In this document: positions 25,242-34,232 of the stretch, in pieces | How positions within the stretch are numbered: position 1 is the stretch's first letter | Layout: each line of letters begins with the position of its first letter | Source: Halosimplex amylolyticum | GTDB lineage: Archaea; Halobacteriota; Halobacteria; Halobacteriales; Haloarculaceae | Reading direction: 5' to 3' | DNA length: 64,000 nucleotides | NCBI RefSeq assembly: GCF_051414035.1 | Contig: NZ_JBLKNW010000004.1 | Span: forward strand, 186,001 to 250,000 | The notes under the pieces: model-generated | What the model was told of the DNA's origin: nothing | Database searches by the model: none | What the model saw: the letters and a program-made list of their open reading frames with translations, nothing else | Made by a program: the position numbers and the translations under genes

Positions 25242-25727
25242 TTACGGGGCGGCCGTGGCCGTCGCGTTGCCGGCGTCGGAGGCGGTCTCGTTTGCCGCGT
25301 CGTCGTCGGGCGTCAGCGCGCTGATCTGCTCGCCCAGCGACTGCGCGCCGTCGACGGCGCCGCCGACGTGGTTCCCGATCGCCTCGTGGACGGTACTCAC
25401 GAAGTCGGGGACCTGTTCGGGCAGGTCGACGGGCGGGCCCTGGCTGCCGTTCGCGGCGTCGGCCGCGCCAGCGGCGGGCACGTCGGACGGCGGACCCTGT
25501 CGGTCGTCGGACTCGTCCGCGGCGTCCGATTCGTTCGCGGCGTCGTCAGCTTCGGCGTCCGCCGCCGAGCCGTTCGCGTCCGACTCGTTGGCTCCGTCTC
25601 GCGCGTGGTCGTCGGCCTGCGCGTTGTCGTCCTGTGCCTGGTCGGGCGCGTTGCCCGGCATCGCCATCGCAGCGCCGGTCGCGATCAACAGCACGCTCGC
25701 GAACACGGCGACGAGTTTCAGTTTCAT
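25242..25727 (-). CDS. Secreted acidic Ala/Asp-rich protein
   Basis: A 161-residue protein beginning with a Sec signal peptide ('MKLKLVAVFASVLLIATGAA', cleavage probably after AMA). The mature part is low-complexity, rich in Ala, Asp, Asn and Ser ('ESDANGSAADAEADDAANES'), with two similar 'QGPPSDVP'/'QGPPVDLP' blocks and a short helix 'PDFVSTVHEAIGNHVGGAVD'. It resembles other haloarchaeal exported proteins of unknown function. The ATG at 25727 has GGAGG 11 nt upstream, so the mRNA has a leader; the leader region includes CCCCTT-G-AAGGGG (about 25763-25775), a possible hairpin. Confidence 0.8.
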   Translation of the reverse strand: MKLKLVAVFASVLLIATGAAMAMPGNAPDQAQDDNAQADDHARDGANESDANGSAADAEADDAANESDAADESDDRQGPPSDVPAAGAADAANGSQGPPVDLPEQVPDFVSTVHEAIGNHVGGAVDGAQSLGEQISALTPDDDAANETASDAGNATATAAP

Positions 25728-25807
25728 ACTGGGTCTGCCTCCACTCGCTCGATAGCCGGCGGACCCCTTGAAGGGGGCAAGCGCTGACACCCAATCACCC
25801 CGATTTC

Positions 25808-25856
25808 AGCCGATTTAAGCGGGTTGAATCGACAGTTAACCCGGAGTAAATCGGCT
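25808..25856. promoter_or_regulatory. AT-richer inverted repeat
   Basis: AGCCGATTTA-AGC-GGGTT (25808-25825) faces AACCC-GGAG-TAAATCGGCT (25838-25856) across 12 bases. Ten plus five bases match. It stands out from its GC-rich surroundings. It could be an operator, a hairpin, or a mobile-element end. From 25857 to 26084 nothing else is recognised. Confidence 0.5.
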
Positions 25857-26084
25857 TAGGCCGGCGATATAGCGATCGAGAGGGTCAAGGGGTCGATCGG
25901 GTCGATTCGCGGTGTCGTCCGCGCTCTCGGTGAGGTGTAACAGGTCGGTCGACGGTGTCGTGGTGGACACTCGTCGAGGTGAGACTGTCCTGTCATGTTC
26001 GGACCGGTGTACGAACTGAGTAGTTGTTTCTGTGGAATGAGTCGTGAATGGAAGTCGAGCGGTGCCGACAGGTGACAGTGAGCG

Positions 26085-26255
26085 TTGAAAGCCCTCGGCA
26101 CGCTCGCTCACGGGTCGCTACGCTCCCCGTTCGCATTCGAGGTCTCCCTTCGGTCGACCTCGCTCTCGCGGTCGCTGCACGGGATATCCTCACTTCGTTC
26201 GGATAGTGCCCGTGCAGGCGACTACATTGAACGCGAGCCTGCCTCGCCCTTTCAA
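26085..26255. mobile_element. MITE-like element 1 (no coding capacity)
   Basis: Terminal inverted repeats: TTGAAAGCCCTCGGCACGCT at the left and, read inverted, TTGAAAGGGCGAGGCAGGCT at the right; about 18 of 23 outer bases match. The 171-bp interior is palindrome-rich (CACGGGATATCC / GGATAGTGCCCGTG). A second element with the same TGAAAG...CTTTCA ends lies at 49014-49138. The 145 bp to the right (26256-26400) share short blocks with the sequence right of element 2. Confidence 0.55.
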
Positions 26256-26400
26256 TCCACCAGGACCGCACTGAACAGCACCGCGCCTCACGCCCCCCAG
26301 CCGATTCACTCCCTGCGGTCGCTCATCCCTCGCGCGGCTACGTCGCGGCACGGAGGCCGCGACAGCGCGCGCCACCGCTCCTGCTCACTCGTTCCATGTA

Positions 26401-26640
26401 CTGAAGCATACGCCGAGCGAAGCGAGGCGTTTCACCGGACGCGAGCGAACGAAGTGAGCGAAGCGGCCGGCCTTTTTCACCACCGGAAGACGGTTCTGCT
26501 CGTTCGCTTCGCTCACTGCGCGGACTGCGACTTCCGAGCCTCGCCTCGCTCCGCTCGGCGAGACCATGTTTTTGGCCGGGGGGTCGCCTGCGGCGACCCC
26601 CCAGCGAAAAAGATGGTTTTTCAGGTTCGCGCCCCTACCA
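26401..26640. repeat. Hairpin-and-linker palindromic array, copy 3
   Basis: Palindromes CGCCGAGC/GCGAGGCG (about 26411-26429), CCGGACGCGAGCGAA / its partner ending GCGGCCGG (about 26434-26470), GCCTCGCCTCGC/GCTCGGCGAG (26538-26562) and GGGGGGTCGCC/GGCGACCCCCC (26578-26602) are separated by linkers that, on the minus strand, read GGTGAAACG, GTGAAAAAGG and GGCCAAAAACATGG. The same linkers occur in copy 1 at 10.2 kb. It lies directly upstream of the bifunctional nuclease gene. Confidence 0.7.
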
Positions 26641-26646
26641 CGTGAT

Positions 26647-27189
26647 ATGGCAACACACGAGGCCACAGTCGAGGGGGTCGGCGTCGGGGTCGGCGACGAC
26701 GGCCCGGGACACCCGGTCGTCCTCCTGCGGGTGCGCGAGGAACTGATCCCCATCTTCGTGAGCGCCGACCAGGCCCAGTCGATGCAACACGCACTCGACG
26801 GGACGCCCTTCGAGCGGCCGCTCACGCACGACCTGTTCGTCGACATGGTCGCGGAGTTCGGCGCGGCCATCGACCGCATCCGCATCGACGACCTCGCCGA
26901 CGGCACCTTCTACGCGAAGATCGACACAGAGCAGTACACCGACGACGAGCGGACGGAGATGGTGTTCGACGCCCGCCCGAGCGACGGCATCGCCCTCGCC
27001 CTCCGCGTGGACTGTCCCATCATCGTCTCGGACGAGGTCGTCGACCAGGCCGGCCGCGACCCGGACGAACTCGGGTTCGTCGACGAGGAGGAGGCCCGCC
27101 GCCAGCACGACCTCGGCGACGAAGAGGAGGGCTTCGACTTCGGCGACGACGATGACGACGACTCCCCGTTCGGCGACGACCCGTTCTGA
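26647..27189 (+). CDS. Bifunctional nuclease family (BFN/DUF151) protein
   Basis: A 180-residue soluble protein. The BFN domain (about residues 5-130) is shown by 'VVLLRVREELIPIFVSADQA', 'FERPLTHDLFVDMVAEFGA' and 'FDARPSDGIALALRVDCPII'. Plant and archaeal relatives have DNase/RNase activity; the function in haloarchaea is unproven. A very acidic tail ('FDFGDDDDDDSPFGDDPF') is halophile-typical. GGTTTTTCAGG at about 26612-26622 is the likely promoter, embedded in the end of the palindromic array. Confidence 0.93.
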   Translation: MATHEATVEGVGVGVGDDGPGHPVVLLRVREELIPIFVSADQAQSMQHALDGTPFERPLTHDLFVDMVAEFGAAIDRIRIDDLADGTFYAKIDTEQYTDDERTEMVFDARPSDGIALALRVDCPIIVSDEVVDQAGRDPDELGFVDEEEARRQHDLGDEEEGFDFGDDDDDDSPFGDDPF

Positions 27190-27224
27190 GGACCGCTTTT
27201 CCGATTCGCGCTCGAAACGCCCCC

Positions 27225-27428
27225 ATGGGATCCGACGGCCTCGTGGACCTCGACCAGGAGACGTGGGTGGTGCTCGCGAAGTACAACCTCGCGCTCGCGA
27301 CGCTGTTCAGCGTGCTGGCGCTCGTCTCCCGGACCGCCTTCGCCGGGAACCAGCCCCTGCTAATCGAGAACGGGCTGTTCGCGGTGCTGTTCGGCGCCGT
27401 CCAGACTTACGCGTGGCTGTCGGCGTGA
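27225..27428 (+). CDS. Small two-helix membrane protein
   Basis: A 67-residue protein: acidic N-terminus, a helix at about residues 21-40 ('NLALATLFSVLALVSRTAF') and another at about 50-66 ('GLFAVLFGAVQTYAWLSA'). The function is not recognised. GCTTTTCC (about 27195-27202) is placed for a leaderless transcript, so it may be transcribed separately from the nuclease 36 bp upstream. Confidence 0.7.
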   Translation: MGSDGLVDLDQETWVVLAKYNLALATLFSVLALVSRTAFAGNQPLLIENGLFAVLFGAVQTYAWLSA

Positions 27429-27475
27429 GCGGTGGCTGTTTGCGTCGACCATTCGCGCGAGTGGAGCGAGCGTGA

Positions 27476-27640
27476 TTCACCGTCAGAGCGAAGCTCTGAC
27501 GAGCCCGCGGTCGTTCGCGGTGCTCACTCCCGCGGACACCGGGCGCGAACGGAGTGAGCGCCCGGCAGTTGTTCCCCACGTTTTTGCGGACGGGGGTGCC
27601 CGCAGGCCGAAGGCCGAGGCCACCCCCGTGCGTAAAAAGT
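27476..27640. repeat. Hairpin-and-linker palindromic array, copy 2
   Basis: Inverted copy of the element at 10.2 kb. Bases 27476-27540 match 10228-10292 reversed at 63 of 65 positions; the two differences form a compensatory pair in one stem. Further right are palindromes CCGGGCG/CGCCCGG (about 27537-27565) and GGGGGTGCCCGCAGG / its partner ending GGCCACCCCC (27592-27626), and the linker CCGCAAAAACGTGG on the minus strand (27589-27576). It separates two convergent genes. Confidence 0.8.
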
Positions 27641-27642
27641 GG

Positions 27643-29208
<1,566 letters not shown>

Positions 29209-29259
29209 GACGGAGAATTTCGCGGCCAGCCGCCGTGAGGCGACTTCCTCTATCCTCCG

Positions 29260-29277
29260 TGTCGGTGTAGTCCGACA
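29260..29277 (-). promoter_or_regulatory. Leader hairpin of the leuA/cimA-type gene
   Basis: TGTCGG and CCGACA (six pairs, six-base loop) lie at the very start of the predicted mRNA, whose TATA box TTAATTA is at 29305-29312 (minus strand; expected start about 29280). The leader of about 70 nt is long for a haloarchaeal gene, so control at this step is possible. Confidence 0.4.
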
Positions 29278-29360
29278 TCGTATGCCATGCTGAAGCGAGC
29301 GGTCCTAATTAATCCGTCGGGTTCGCCGTCGCGGTGGTGGCACAGTGCTGTGTCGGTGGT

Positions 29361-29448
29361 GGTGCAGTACTGTGGTGGTGGTAGAGCGATAGTGGAGCGG
29401 CGGTGGCGCAGTACTGTGGCGGTGGTAGAGCGATAGTGGAGCGGTGGT
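29361..29448. repeat. 44-bp tandem repeat
   Basis: Two adjacent 44-bp units (29361-29404 and 29405-29448) differ at 3 positions; core GCAGTACTGTGG-GGTGGTAGAGCG. A degenerate partial unit lies at 29332-29360. The block ends 13 bp before the stop codon of the next minus-strand gene. Its period equals that of the repeat at 10340. Confidence 0.8.
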
Positions 29449-29461
29449 GTGAGAGAGCCAG

Positions 29462-30490
29462 TCAACGGGCCGTCAGCCCGACGCCCTCGGCCAGGAGTTC
29501 GTGCGAACGGAGCGCGTCCTCGTGGTCGGCGACGACGTGCTGGATCATCACCTCGTCGACGCCGACGCGGTCGGCCAGCTGGGTCAGCAGGCCGTCGAGT
29601 GTCTCGGGACTCCCCGAGATCGCTCGCGGCCACTCGTCGGCGTCGAGCGTCGCCGGGGTCGGATCGGGGACCGCACCGAGTTCGTCGATGGCTTCCTCGA
29701 CCGAGGGCGTGGTCCCGATCTCACCCCGCTCCATCCGCTTGTACGACGCCTCGGCCGACGCTCGAAGCCGCGCGGCGTCCTCGTCGGTCTCGGCGCCGAC
29801 CGCGTTCACCGCGACCATCCCCTCCGGTTCGTCGATCCCGCCGGACAGCTCGGAGGGCTCGAAGCGCTCGCGGTACTCCTCGAAGGCCGGTTTCGCGAAG
29901 TGCGGCCGGATGAACGCCGCGAAGCAAAAGCGCAGGCCGAGTTCGCCCGCGATGGCCGCGCTGGAGGCGCTCGACCCGAGCACCCACGGCACCGGCGGCG
30001 CCTCGCCGGAGCGGGCGATCTCCAGGTCGCCGTACGGGTGCTCGTCCGGGTAGTCGTCGTAGAGGTGGGTCGCGACGGCCTCGATCTTCTCGGTGTGGTC
30101 CTCGTCGGGGTTCTGGACGCGCCGTTTCGTCCCGAGGGCGCGGTCGGCGGCCGGCGACCCGTTGGCCCGGCCCAGTCCGGCGTCGACGCGCCCCGGCGCG
30201 AGGGCGTCGAGCGCGCCGAACGCCTCCGCGACCTTGAACGGGCTGTAGTGGTTGAGCAGCACCGCTCCCGAACCGAGGCGGATCGAGTCGGTCTCGGCGG
30301 CGAGATGGCCGAGCAACACCTCTGGCGTCGTCCCAGCGATGGTGCTCGCCATACCGTGGTGTTCGGCCACCCAGAACCGGTCGAATCCGAGCCGTTCGGC
30401 CTGCTGTGCGGCCTCGACGGTGTTCGCGTAGGCGTCGGTCGCGGTACCGTCGTCCGGGACCGGAGAGAGGTCGACGACAGAGAGGTCCAT
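29462..30490 (-). CDS. LLM-class flavin-dependent oxidoreductase
   Basis: A 342-residue TIM-barrel enzyme of the bacterial-luciferase-like monooxygenase superfamily, using FMN or F420. 'GFDRFWVAEHHGMASTIAGT', 'AAETDSIRLGSGAVLLNHYS', 'AFGALDALAPGRVDAGLGRA' and 'VPWVLGSSASSAAIAGELGL' are the usual landmarks of the MsnO8/alkanal-type branch. The substrate is unknown; haloarchaea have many paralogues. TTTATC (about 30514-30519, minus strand) lies 25-30 nt before the ATG at 30490, so the mRNA is leaderless. Confidence 0.92.
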   Translation of the reverse strand: MDLSVVDLSPVPDDGTATDAYANTVEAAQQAERLGFDRFWVAEHHGMASTIAGTTPEVLLGHLAAETDSIRLGSGAVLLNHYSPFKVAEAFGALDALAPGRVDAGLGRANGSPAADRALGTKRRVQNPDEDHTEKIEAVATHLYDDYPDEHPYGDLEIARSGEAPPVPWVLGSSASSAAIAGELGLRFCFAAFIRPHFAKPAFEEYRERFEPSELSGGIDEPEGMVAVNAVGAETDEDAARLRASAEASYKRMERGEIGTTPSVEEAIDELGAVPDPTPATLDADEWPRAISGSPETLDGLLTQLADRVGVDEVMIQHVVADHEDALRSHELLAEGVGLTAR

Positions 30491-30555
30491 ATTCCGGATC
30501 GTGGACTACGAGGGATAAACTGCCGGAAAGCGACGCGCTCGGTAGCCCCGTTCGC

Positions 30556-30912
30556 TCACCCGTCGTCTTCGAGCACGACCCTGTCGCCCGGTTCGACGCC
30601 GTCGGCGGCGCCGCCCGGGAGTTCGACGAAGCGGTCTGCCTTCGCGACGCCGGCGCCGCGCCACGGCGCGAGCGTCTTCACCTGCACCACCTCGTCGTCG
30701 AGCAACCAGATCACGTCCAGCGGCGTCCGGACGAACAGCATGTGCACGTCGCGGTAGCTCGTCCGCTCGAAGTCGAACACGAGCGCGTAGCCGTCGGGGA
30801 GCGAGGACTTCCCCATCAGTCCCTTGACCTTCGCGAACAGCGAGTCGGCGGTCTCGACGTCCGTGGCCAGTACCCGGGCGTCGCCGTCGGCCGACTCGTG
30901 GACGAGGCGCAT
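30556..30912 (-). CDS. DUF192-family protein
   Basis: A 118-residue protein with the DUF192 core: 'ADSLFAKVKGLMGKSSLPDG', 'ALVFDFERTSYRDVHMLFVR', 'PLDVIWLLDDEVVQVKTLAP' and 'FVELPGGAADGVEPGDRVVL'. Members fold as a small beta-barrel and are often exported; here no signal peptide is visible, so it is probably cytosolic. The function is unknown. GGTTTTCCC upstream serves as a promoter-like box. Confidence 0.93.
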   Translation of the reverse strand: MRLVHESADGDARVLATDVETADSLFAKVKGLMGKSSLPDGYALVFDFERTSYRDVHMLFVRTPLDVIWLLDDEVVQVKTLAPWRGAGVAKADRFVELPGGAADGVEPGDRVVLEDDG

Positions 30913-30984
30913 GTCTCCTCCCTTGCGGGAACGAGGGAAAACCGTTCCGCCGAGCGGCGGTCGGTCGCCGGGTGCGACGGTCCG

Positions 30985-32709
30985 TCAGTCGTCGGTCACG
31001 GCTGCCGATGATTCGAGTTCGGCCGTGCCGTCGAGCGTCGCGAAGCCGCTGTCGGCCGTCGCATCGGGCAGTCGGAACCGGTCGAGGGCCGCGCGGAGGT
31101 CGTCGGCGCGGTCGGCGACCGACCGCACGTCCGCGGAGACGGTCGAGACCGAAGCGGTCTGTTCCTCCGCGGCGGCGGCCACCGACTCCGCCTCGTCGCG
31201 AGACTGCTCGCTGATAGCGGCCACGTCGTCGATCCGGTCGACCACGTCCTGGGTCGTCTCGGCCCCTTCGTCGGTCGCGTCGCTGATCTCCTGGACGCTC
31301 TCGTTGACGTCGCCCACGACGGCGACGATGTCCTCGAAGTCGGCGAGCGCGCCGTCGATGGTATCGACGCTGTCGCCCACCTGGTCGCGCATCACCCGGA
31401 CCTCCGAGGCGGTGGCCGCCGAATCGTCCTGGAGGGACGCCACGAGGTCACCGACCTCCTCGGCGGCGTCGCGAGTCTCCTCGGCCAGCGACTTCACCTC
31501 GTCGGCGACGACAGCGAACCCGTCGCCCGCGCCGTCGGCCCGCGCGGCCTCGATCGACGCGTTGAGGGCCAGCATGTTCGTCTGTTCCGCGATCTCGTCG
31601 ATGAACGAGACGATCTCGTCGATCTCGCCGATACGGTCGGCGAGCCCGTCGACGGCCGCGGCGGTGCGCTCGATCCGTTCTTCCAGGTCGTCGAGCGCGT
31701 CGATCGCCTCCGCGGCGGCGTCGCGTCCGGAACGGCCCCGTTCGGCGGCCGTCGCCGCAGTTCCCGCGGCTTCGTCCGCAGCGGCGGCGATCTGCTCGAC
31801 CGTCGCGGAGAGGCCGTTCATCTCCTCCGCGACCGACTGGAACTGCTCGGTCTGGCGGGTCGCGCCGTCGGAGATCTCCTGCACGGAGTCCGCGACTTCG
31901 TCGCTCGCCCGGTCGAGTTCGTCGACGCTCGCGGCCACGTCACCGCTCGCCTCGGAGACGTCGCCCGCGAACCCGCGCACGTCGCCGAGCGCGGCGCCGA
32001 GCGTCTCGACCAGGCGGTTGAAGTTCTCGCATATCTCCCGGTACTGGGCGTCCGCGCTCGGGAAGTCGTCGGCGTCGAGCGTCGCCGTGAGGTCGCCGTC
32101 GGCGGCGCGGTCGGCAGCGTCCGCGAAGGCCACGACCAGTTCCTCGAGGCGGTCCGAGCGGCGTTCGAGATCGGTCGTCATCGTCTCCAGTTCGTCGGTG
32201 TACTCGTGGAGACTGGCGGCCATCCGGGAGAGCGAGTCGCCGAACGCGCCGGGCACCTGCTCGTCGAGGACCGCGGCTTCGAACTCCTGGGCGGCGAGCG
32301 CGTCGGCCTGCGCGGCGACGAGCGCGATGTGAGACTGCATCTCGGCGAACGACCGGGTCAGGCTCCCGACTTCGTTCCGGTCGTCGGTGGCGGCGACCGA
32401 CACGTCGACCTCGCCGCCGGCGATCCGGTCGGCGGCCGCTTCGAGTCGCTGAATCGGCACGACGACCGCCTCGCGCGTGATCCAGACGGTGTTACCGAGC
32501 GCGAGCGCCGCGCCGCCGAACAGGATCGCCACCATGGCGACCCGGGTCGTCCCGGAGGTGACGAACGGCAAGACCGCCTGCCCGACCGATATCAGAAACT
32601 GGATCCCGGCCGCGGCGAGGACCGTGCGTTCGACCGACCTGTCGACACCGATCGATTCCATCGACCGCCGTATCAACGACTTGTACGCTTCTGCGGGGTG
32701 GACAGACAT
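30985..32709 (-). CDS. Methyl-accepting chemotaxis protein without external sensor domain
   Basis: A 574-residue haloarchaeal transducer. Two transmembrane helices lie close together (about residues 27-48 and 53-75), leaving only about nine residues outside the cell, so there is no periplasmic ligand domain. HAMP-like regions follow (about 76-130 and 185-250). The signalling domain has the highly conserved hairpin tip 'EQTNMLALNASIEAARADG' and 'GFAVVADEVKSLAEETRDAA', which contacts CheA and CheW. Glutamate/Gln pairs suitable for methylation flank it. The input may be cytoplasmic, membrane-borne, or come from a partner protein. TTTATCC at about 32734-32740 (minus strand) is a well-placed TATA box. 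Confidence 0.95.
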   Translation of the reverse strand: MSVHPAEAYKSLIRRSMESIGVDRSVERTVLAAAGIQFLISVGQAVLPFVTSGTTRVAMVAILFGGAALALGNTVWITREAVVVPIQRLEAAADRIAGGEVDVSVAATDDRNEVGSLTRSFAEMQSHIALVAAQADALAAQEFEAAVLDEQVPGAFGDSLSRMAASLHEYTDELETMTTDLERRSDRLEELVVAFADAADRAADGDLTATLDADDFPSADAQYREICENFNRLVETLGAALGDVRGFAGDVSEASGDVAASVDELDRASDEVADSVQEISDGATRQTEQFQSVAEEMNGLSATVEQIAAAADEAAGTAATAAERGRSGRDAAAEAIDALDDLEERIERTAAAVDGLADRIGEIDEIVSFIDEIAEQTNMLALNASIEAARADGAGDGFAVVADEVKSLAEETRDAAEEVGDLVASLQDDSAATASEVRVMRDQVGDSVDTIDGALADFEDIVAVVGDVNESVQEISDATDEGAETTQDVVDRIDDVAAISEQSRDEAESVAAAAEEQTASVSTVSADVRSVADRADDLRAALDRFRLPDATADSGFATLDGTAELESSAAVTDD

Positions 32710-33008
32710 GTTCGGTTGAACGATTACGTTTCGGATAAACCCCCGAATGGAGTTTCAGATTCTGAGAAAAACGTGGTTGACGAGAGACAGTTCGGCGCCG
32801 CCGGCGGGTCGGGTCGGGGTAACCGACCCCGTCGGCGCAGCACAGCGGCGGTGTCCGTCCGTCGCGGTCCGGCAGGCCGCCGCGGAGCCCCTCCGGAAGG
32901 TCGAGTCGCGTGCGACGGGCGCGCAGATCCACGAGGGGAAGCTGTGAGACAAGTGGATCCGCACCGCGGAACCCACCATTCAAATCGATCGAGCGCGACC
33001 GACCGGGC

Positions 33009-33497
33009 ATGGAGAAGACGCCCTCGGGGACGTCGGTGGGGGTCGAGGACCCCTACGCCCACGTCGACCGGTGCGACCACTGCACCGACGACGGTCGCTG
33101 CCGCTTCGCCGTCGAGCAGGGCGACCGCGACCCCGAGTTCGCGAACGCCCGCAGTCGCGAGGAGTTCCGCTGTCCGGTCGTCGGCGACCTCGACGAGGAA
33201 GGGCTCACTGGCCCCTGGGAGTGGGCCGACTGTCCGCACTTCCGCGCTCGCAACCGCGACCGGGAGTGCGAGCGTTGCGGCCTCGAAGAGCACCGGATGG
33301 CCCACGACGACGAGCGCCCGCTCCTGGAGGAACACCACCTGTCGTATCGCTCCGGGTCCCGGGAAGGTGAGGGCGAGGCGCGGAGCGCCTCGGAAACGCG
33401 AGCGGGGAGTGAGAACGACCCGCGAGCGGGCGATCCGAGCCACGAGATCACCGTCTTCCTCTGCCGGTGGTGCCACGCGAAGGTCCACAAGTCGTAG
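33009..33497 (+). CDS. Cysteine-rich protein with HNH-like motif
   Basis: A 162-residue soluble protein. The first half has paired cysteines ('DRCDHCTDDGRCRF', 'FRCPVVGDL', 'ADCPHFRARNRDRECERCG'), probably zinc sites. The second half has 'PLLEEHHLSYRS' and, after a Ser/Glu/Arg-rich insert, 'HEITVFLCRWCHAKVHKS': a His-His followed by C-x2-C-H-x3-H, the layout of an HNH nuclease beta-beta-alpha-metal site. A conserved haloarchaeal family (DUF7097 as I recall) has this form; nuclease activity is inference. The ATG at 33009 is chosen because the upstream part of the frame is not cysteine-rich or conserved-looking. The 299 bp upstream, back to 32710, hold only a promoter-like box. Confidence 0.8.
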   Translation: MEKTPSGTSVGVEDPYAHVDRCDHCTDDGRCRFAVEQGDRDPEFANARSREEFRCPVVGDLDEEGLTGPWEWADCPHFRARNRDRECERCGLEEHRMAHDDERPLLEEHHLSYRSGSREGEGEARSASETRAGSENDPRAGDPSHEITVFLCRWCHAKVHKS

Positions 33498-33515
33498 GCG
33501 AGCGTCGACGACGAC

Positions 33516-33695
33516 GTGAACCCCGATTCCGAGGCCATCGCCGAGCGCGAGGGGCGGCGCTCGCGAGAGCAGGCCGAACTCGGCTTTCAGTCGGCGGCAG
33601 AGCGGTTCGACGGGGACGACGAGGGCGACGGCGAACGCGACGGTCACGCCAGCGGGAGCGACGGTTTCGACGCGAGCGACGGCTTCGACACGTAG
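33516..33695 (+). CDS. Small acidic protein, GTG start
   Basis: A 59-residue frame beginning GTG at 33516, 18 bp after the previous stop, and ending TAG at 33695. The third codon positions are almost all G or C and the product is acidic ('NPDSEAIAEREGRRSREQAE', then Asp/Gly/Phe-rich 'DGFDASDGFDT'), both typical of real genes here. It contains a duplicated 'SDGFD' block at the C-terminus. It probably shares a transcript with the HNH-like protein. I do not recognise the family. Confidence 0.55.
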   Translation: MNPDSEAIAEREGRRSREQAELGFQSAAERFDGDDEGDGERDGHASGSDGFDASDGFDT

Positions 33696-33727
33696 ACTTT
33701 TGCTCGCAAGGATCGAACTGACGGGGT

Positions 33728-34198
33728 ATGACCGACGAGAGCGCCACCGACGGGACGGAGCCGACACATCCCCACGCGGTCGGCCACGTCCACCTGAAAG
33801 TGCGGGACCTGGAGCGCGCGCTGGCGTTCTATCGGGACGTTCTGGGCCTCGACGTGACCGAGCGGGAGGGGCGCTACGTGTTCCTCTCGTGGGGCGAGCG
33901 CCACCACGACGTGGCGCTCCAAGAGGTCGGCGGGGGCGCCGACGGGCCCGGCCTCGGCGTGGGCCTCTACCACGTCGCCTTCGAGGTGGCGGCGCCGAGC
34001 GCGCTCGCGAGCGTCTACGAACGCCTGCGCGAGCGCGAGGTGCAGGTCAGCCCCGTCGACCACGGCATCAGCAAGGCGCTGTACTTCTCAGACCCCGACG
34101 GCAACGGGATCGAGGTGTACCTCGACACCCGCGAGTCGCGCGGGGAGACCGCGTGGCAGGGGCGCAACGAGCGGTTCGACCCGACCGACCTGGCGTGA
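33728..34198 (+). CDS. VOC-family (glyoxalase/dioxygenase fold) protein
   Basis: A 156-residue protein with one vicinal-oxygen-chelate domain: 'GHVHLKVRDLERALAFYRDV' (metal His), 'YHVAFEVAAPSALASVYERL' (second His) and 'KALYFSDPDGNGIEVYLDTR' (metal Glu). The fold dimerises to make metal-dependent lyases, isomerases and extradiol dioxygenases (catechol-2,3-dioxygenase-like sequence). The substrate is not evident. GACTTTTGC 27-34 nt upstream of the ATG is the likely promoter; the preceding gene ends inside this box. Confidence 0.92.
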   Translation: MTDESATDGTEPTHPHAVGHVHLKVRDLERALAFYRDVLGLDVTEREGRYVFLSWGERHHDVALQEVGGGADGPGLGVGLYHVAFEVAAPSALASVYERLREREVQVSPVDHGISKALYFSDPDGNGIEVYLDTRESRGETAWQGRNERFDPTDLA

Positions 34199-34232
34199 AG
34201 GGGTCGACTGGGTAGCTACTGCGCCACGCCGG

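Noticed and set aside
25836..26400. Several ORFs of 60-190 codons in the gene-poor stretch
   Set aside because: They run through palindromes and the MITE-like element, lack acidic composition and lack GC3 bias.
29250..29288. 12-codon ORF (MAYDVGLHRHGG) upstream of the leuA/cimA-type gene
   Set aside because: Its ATG lies upstream of the start site predicted from the TATA box at 29305-29312, so it is probably not on the mRNA.
32747..32947. Short ORF before the HNH-like gene
   Set aside because: Codon positions lack the GC3 bias of real genes here and the product is proline/arginine-rich without any recognisable pattern.
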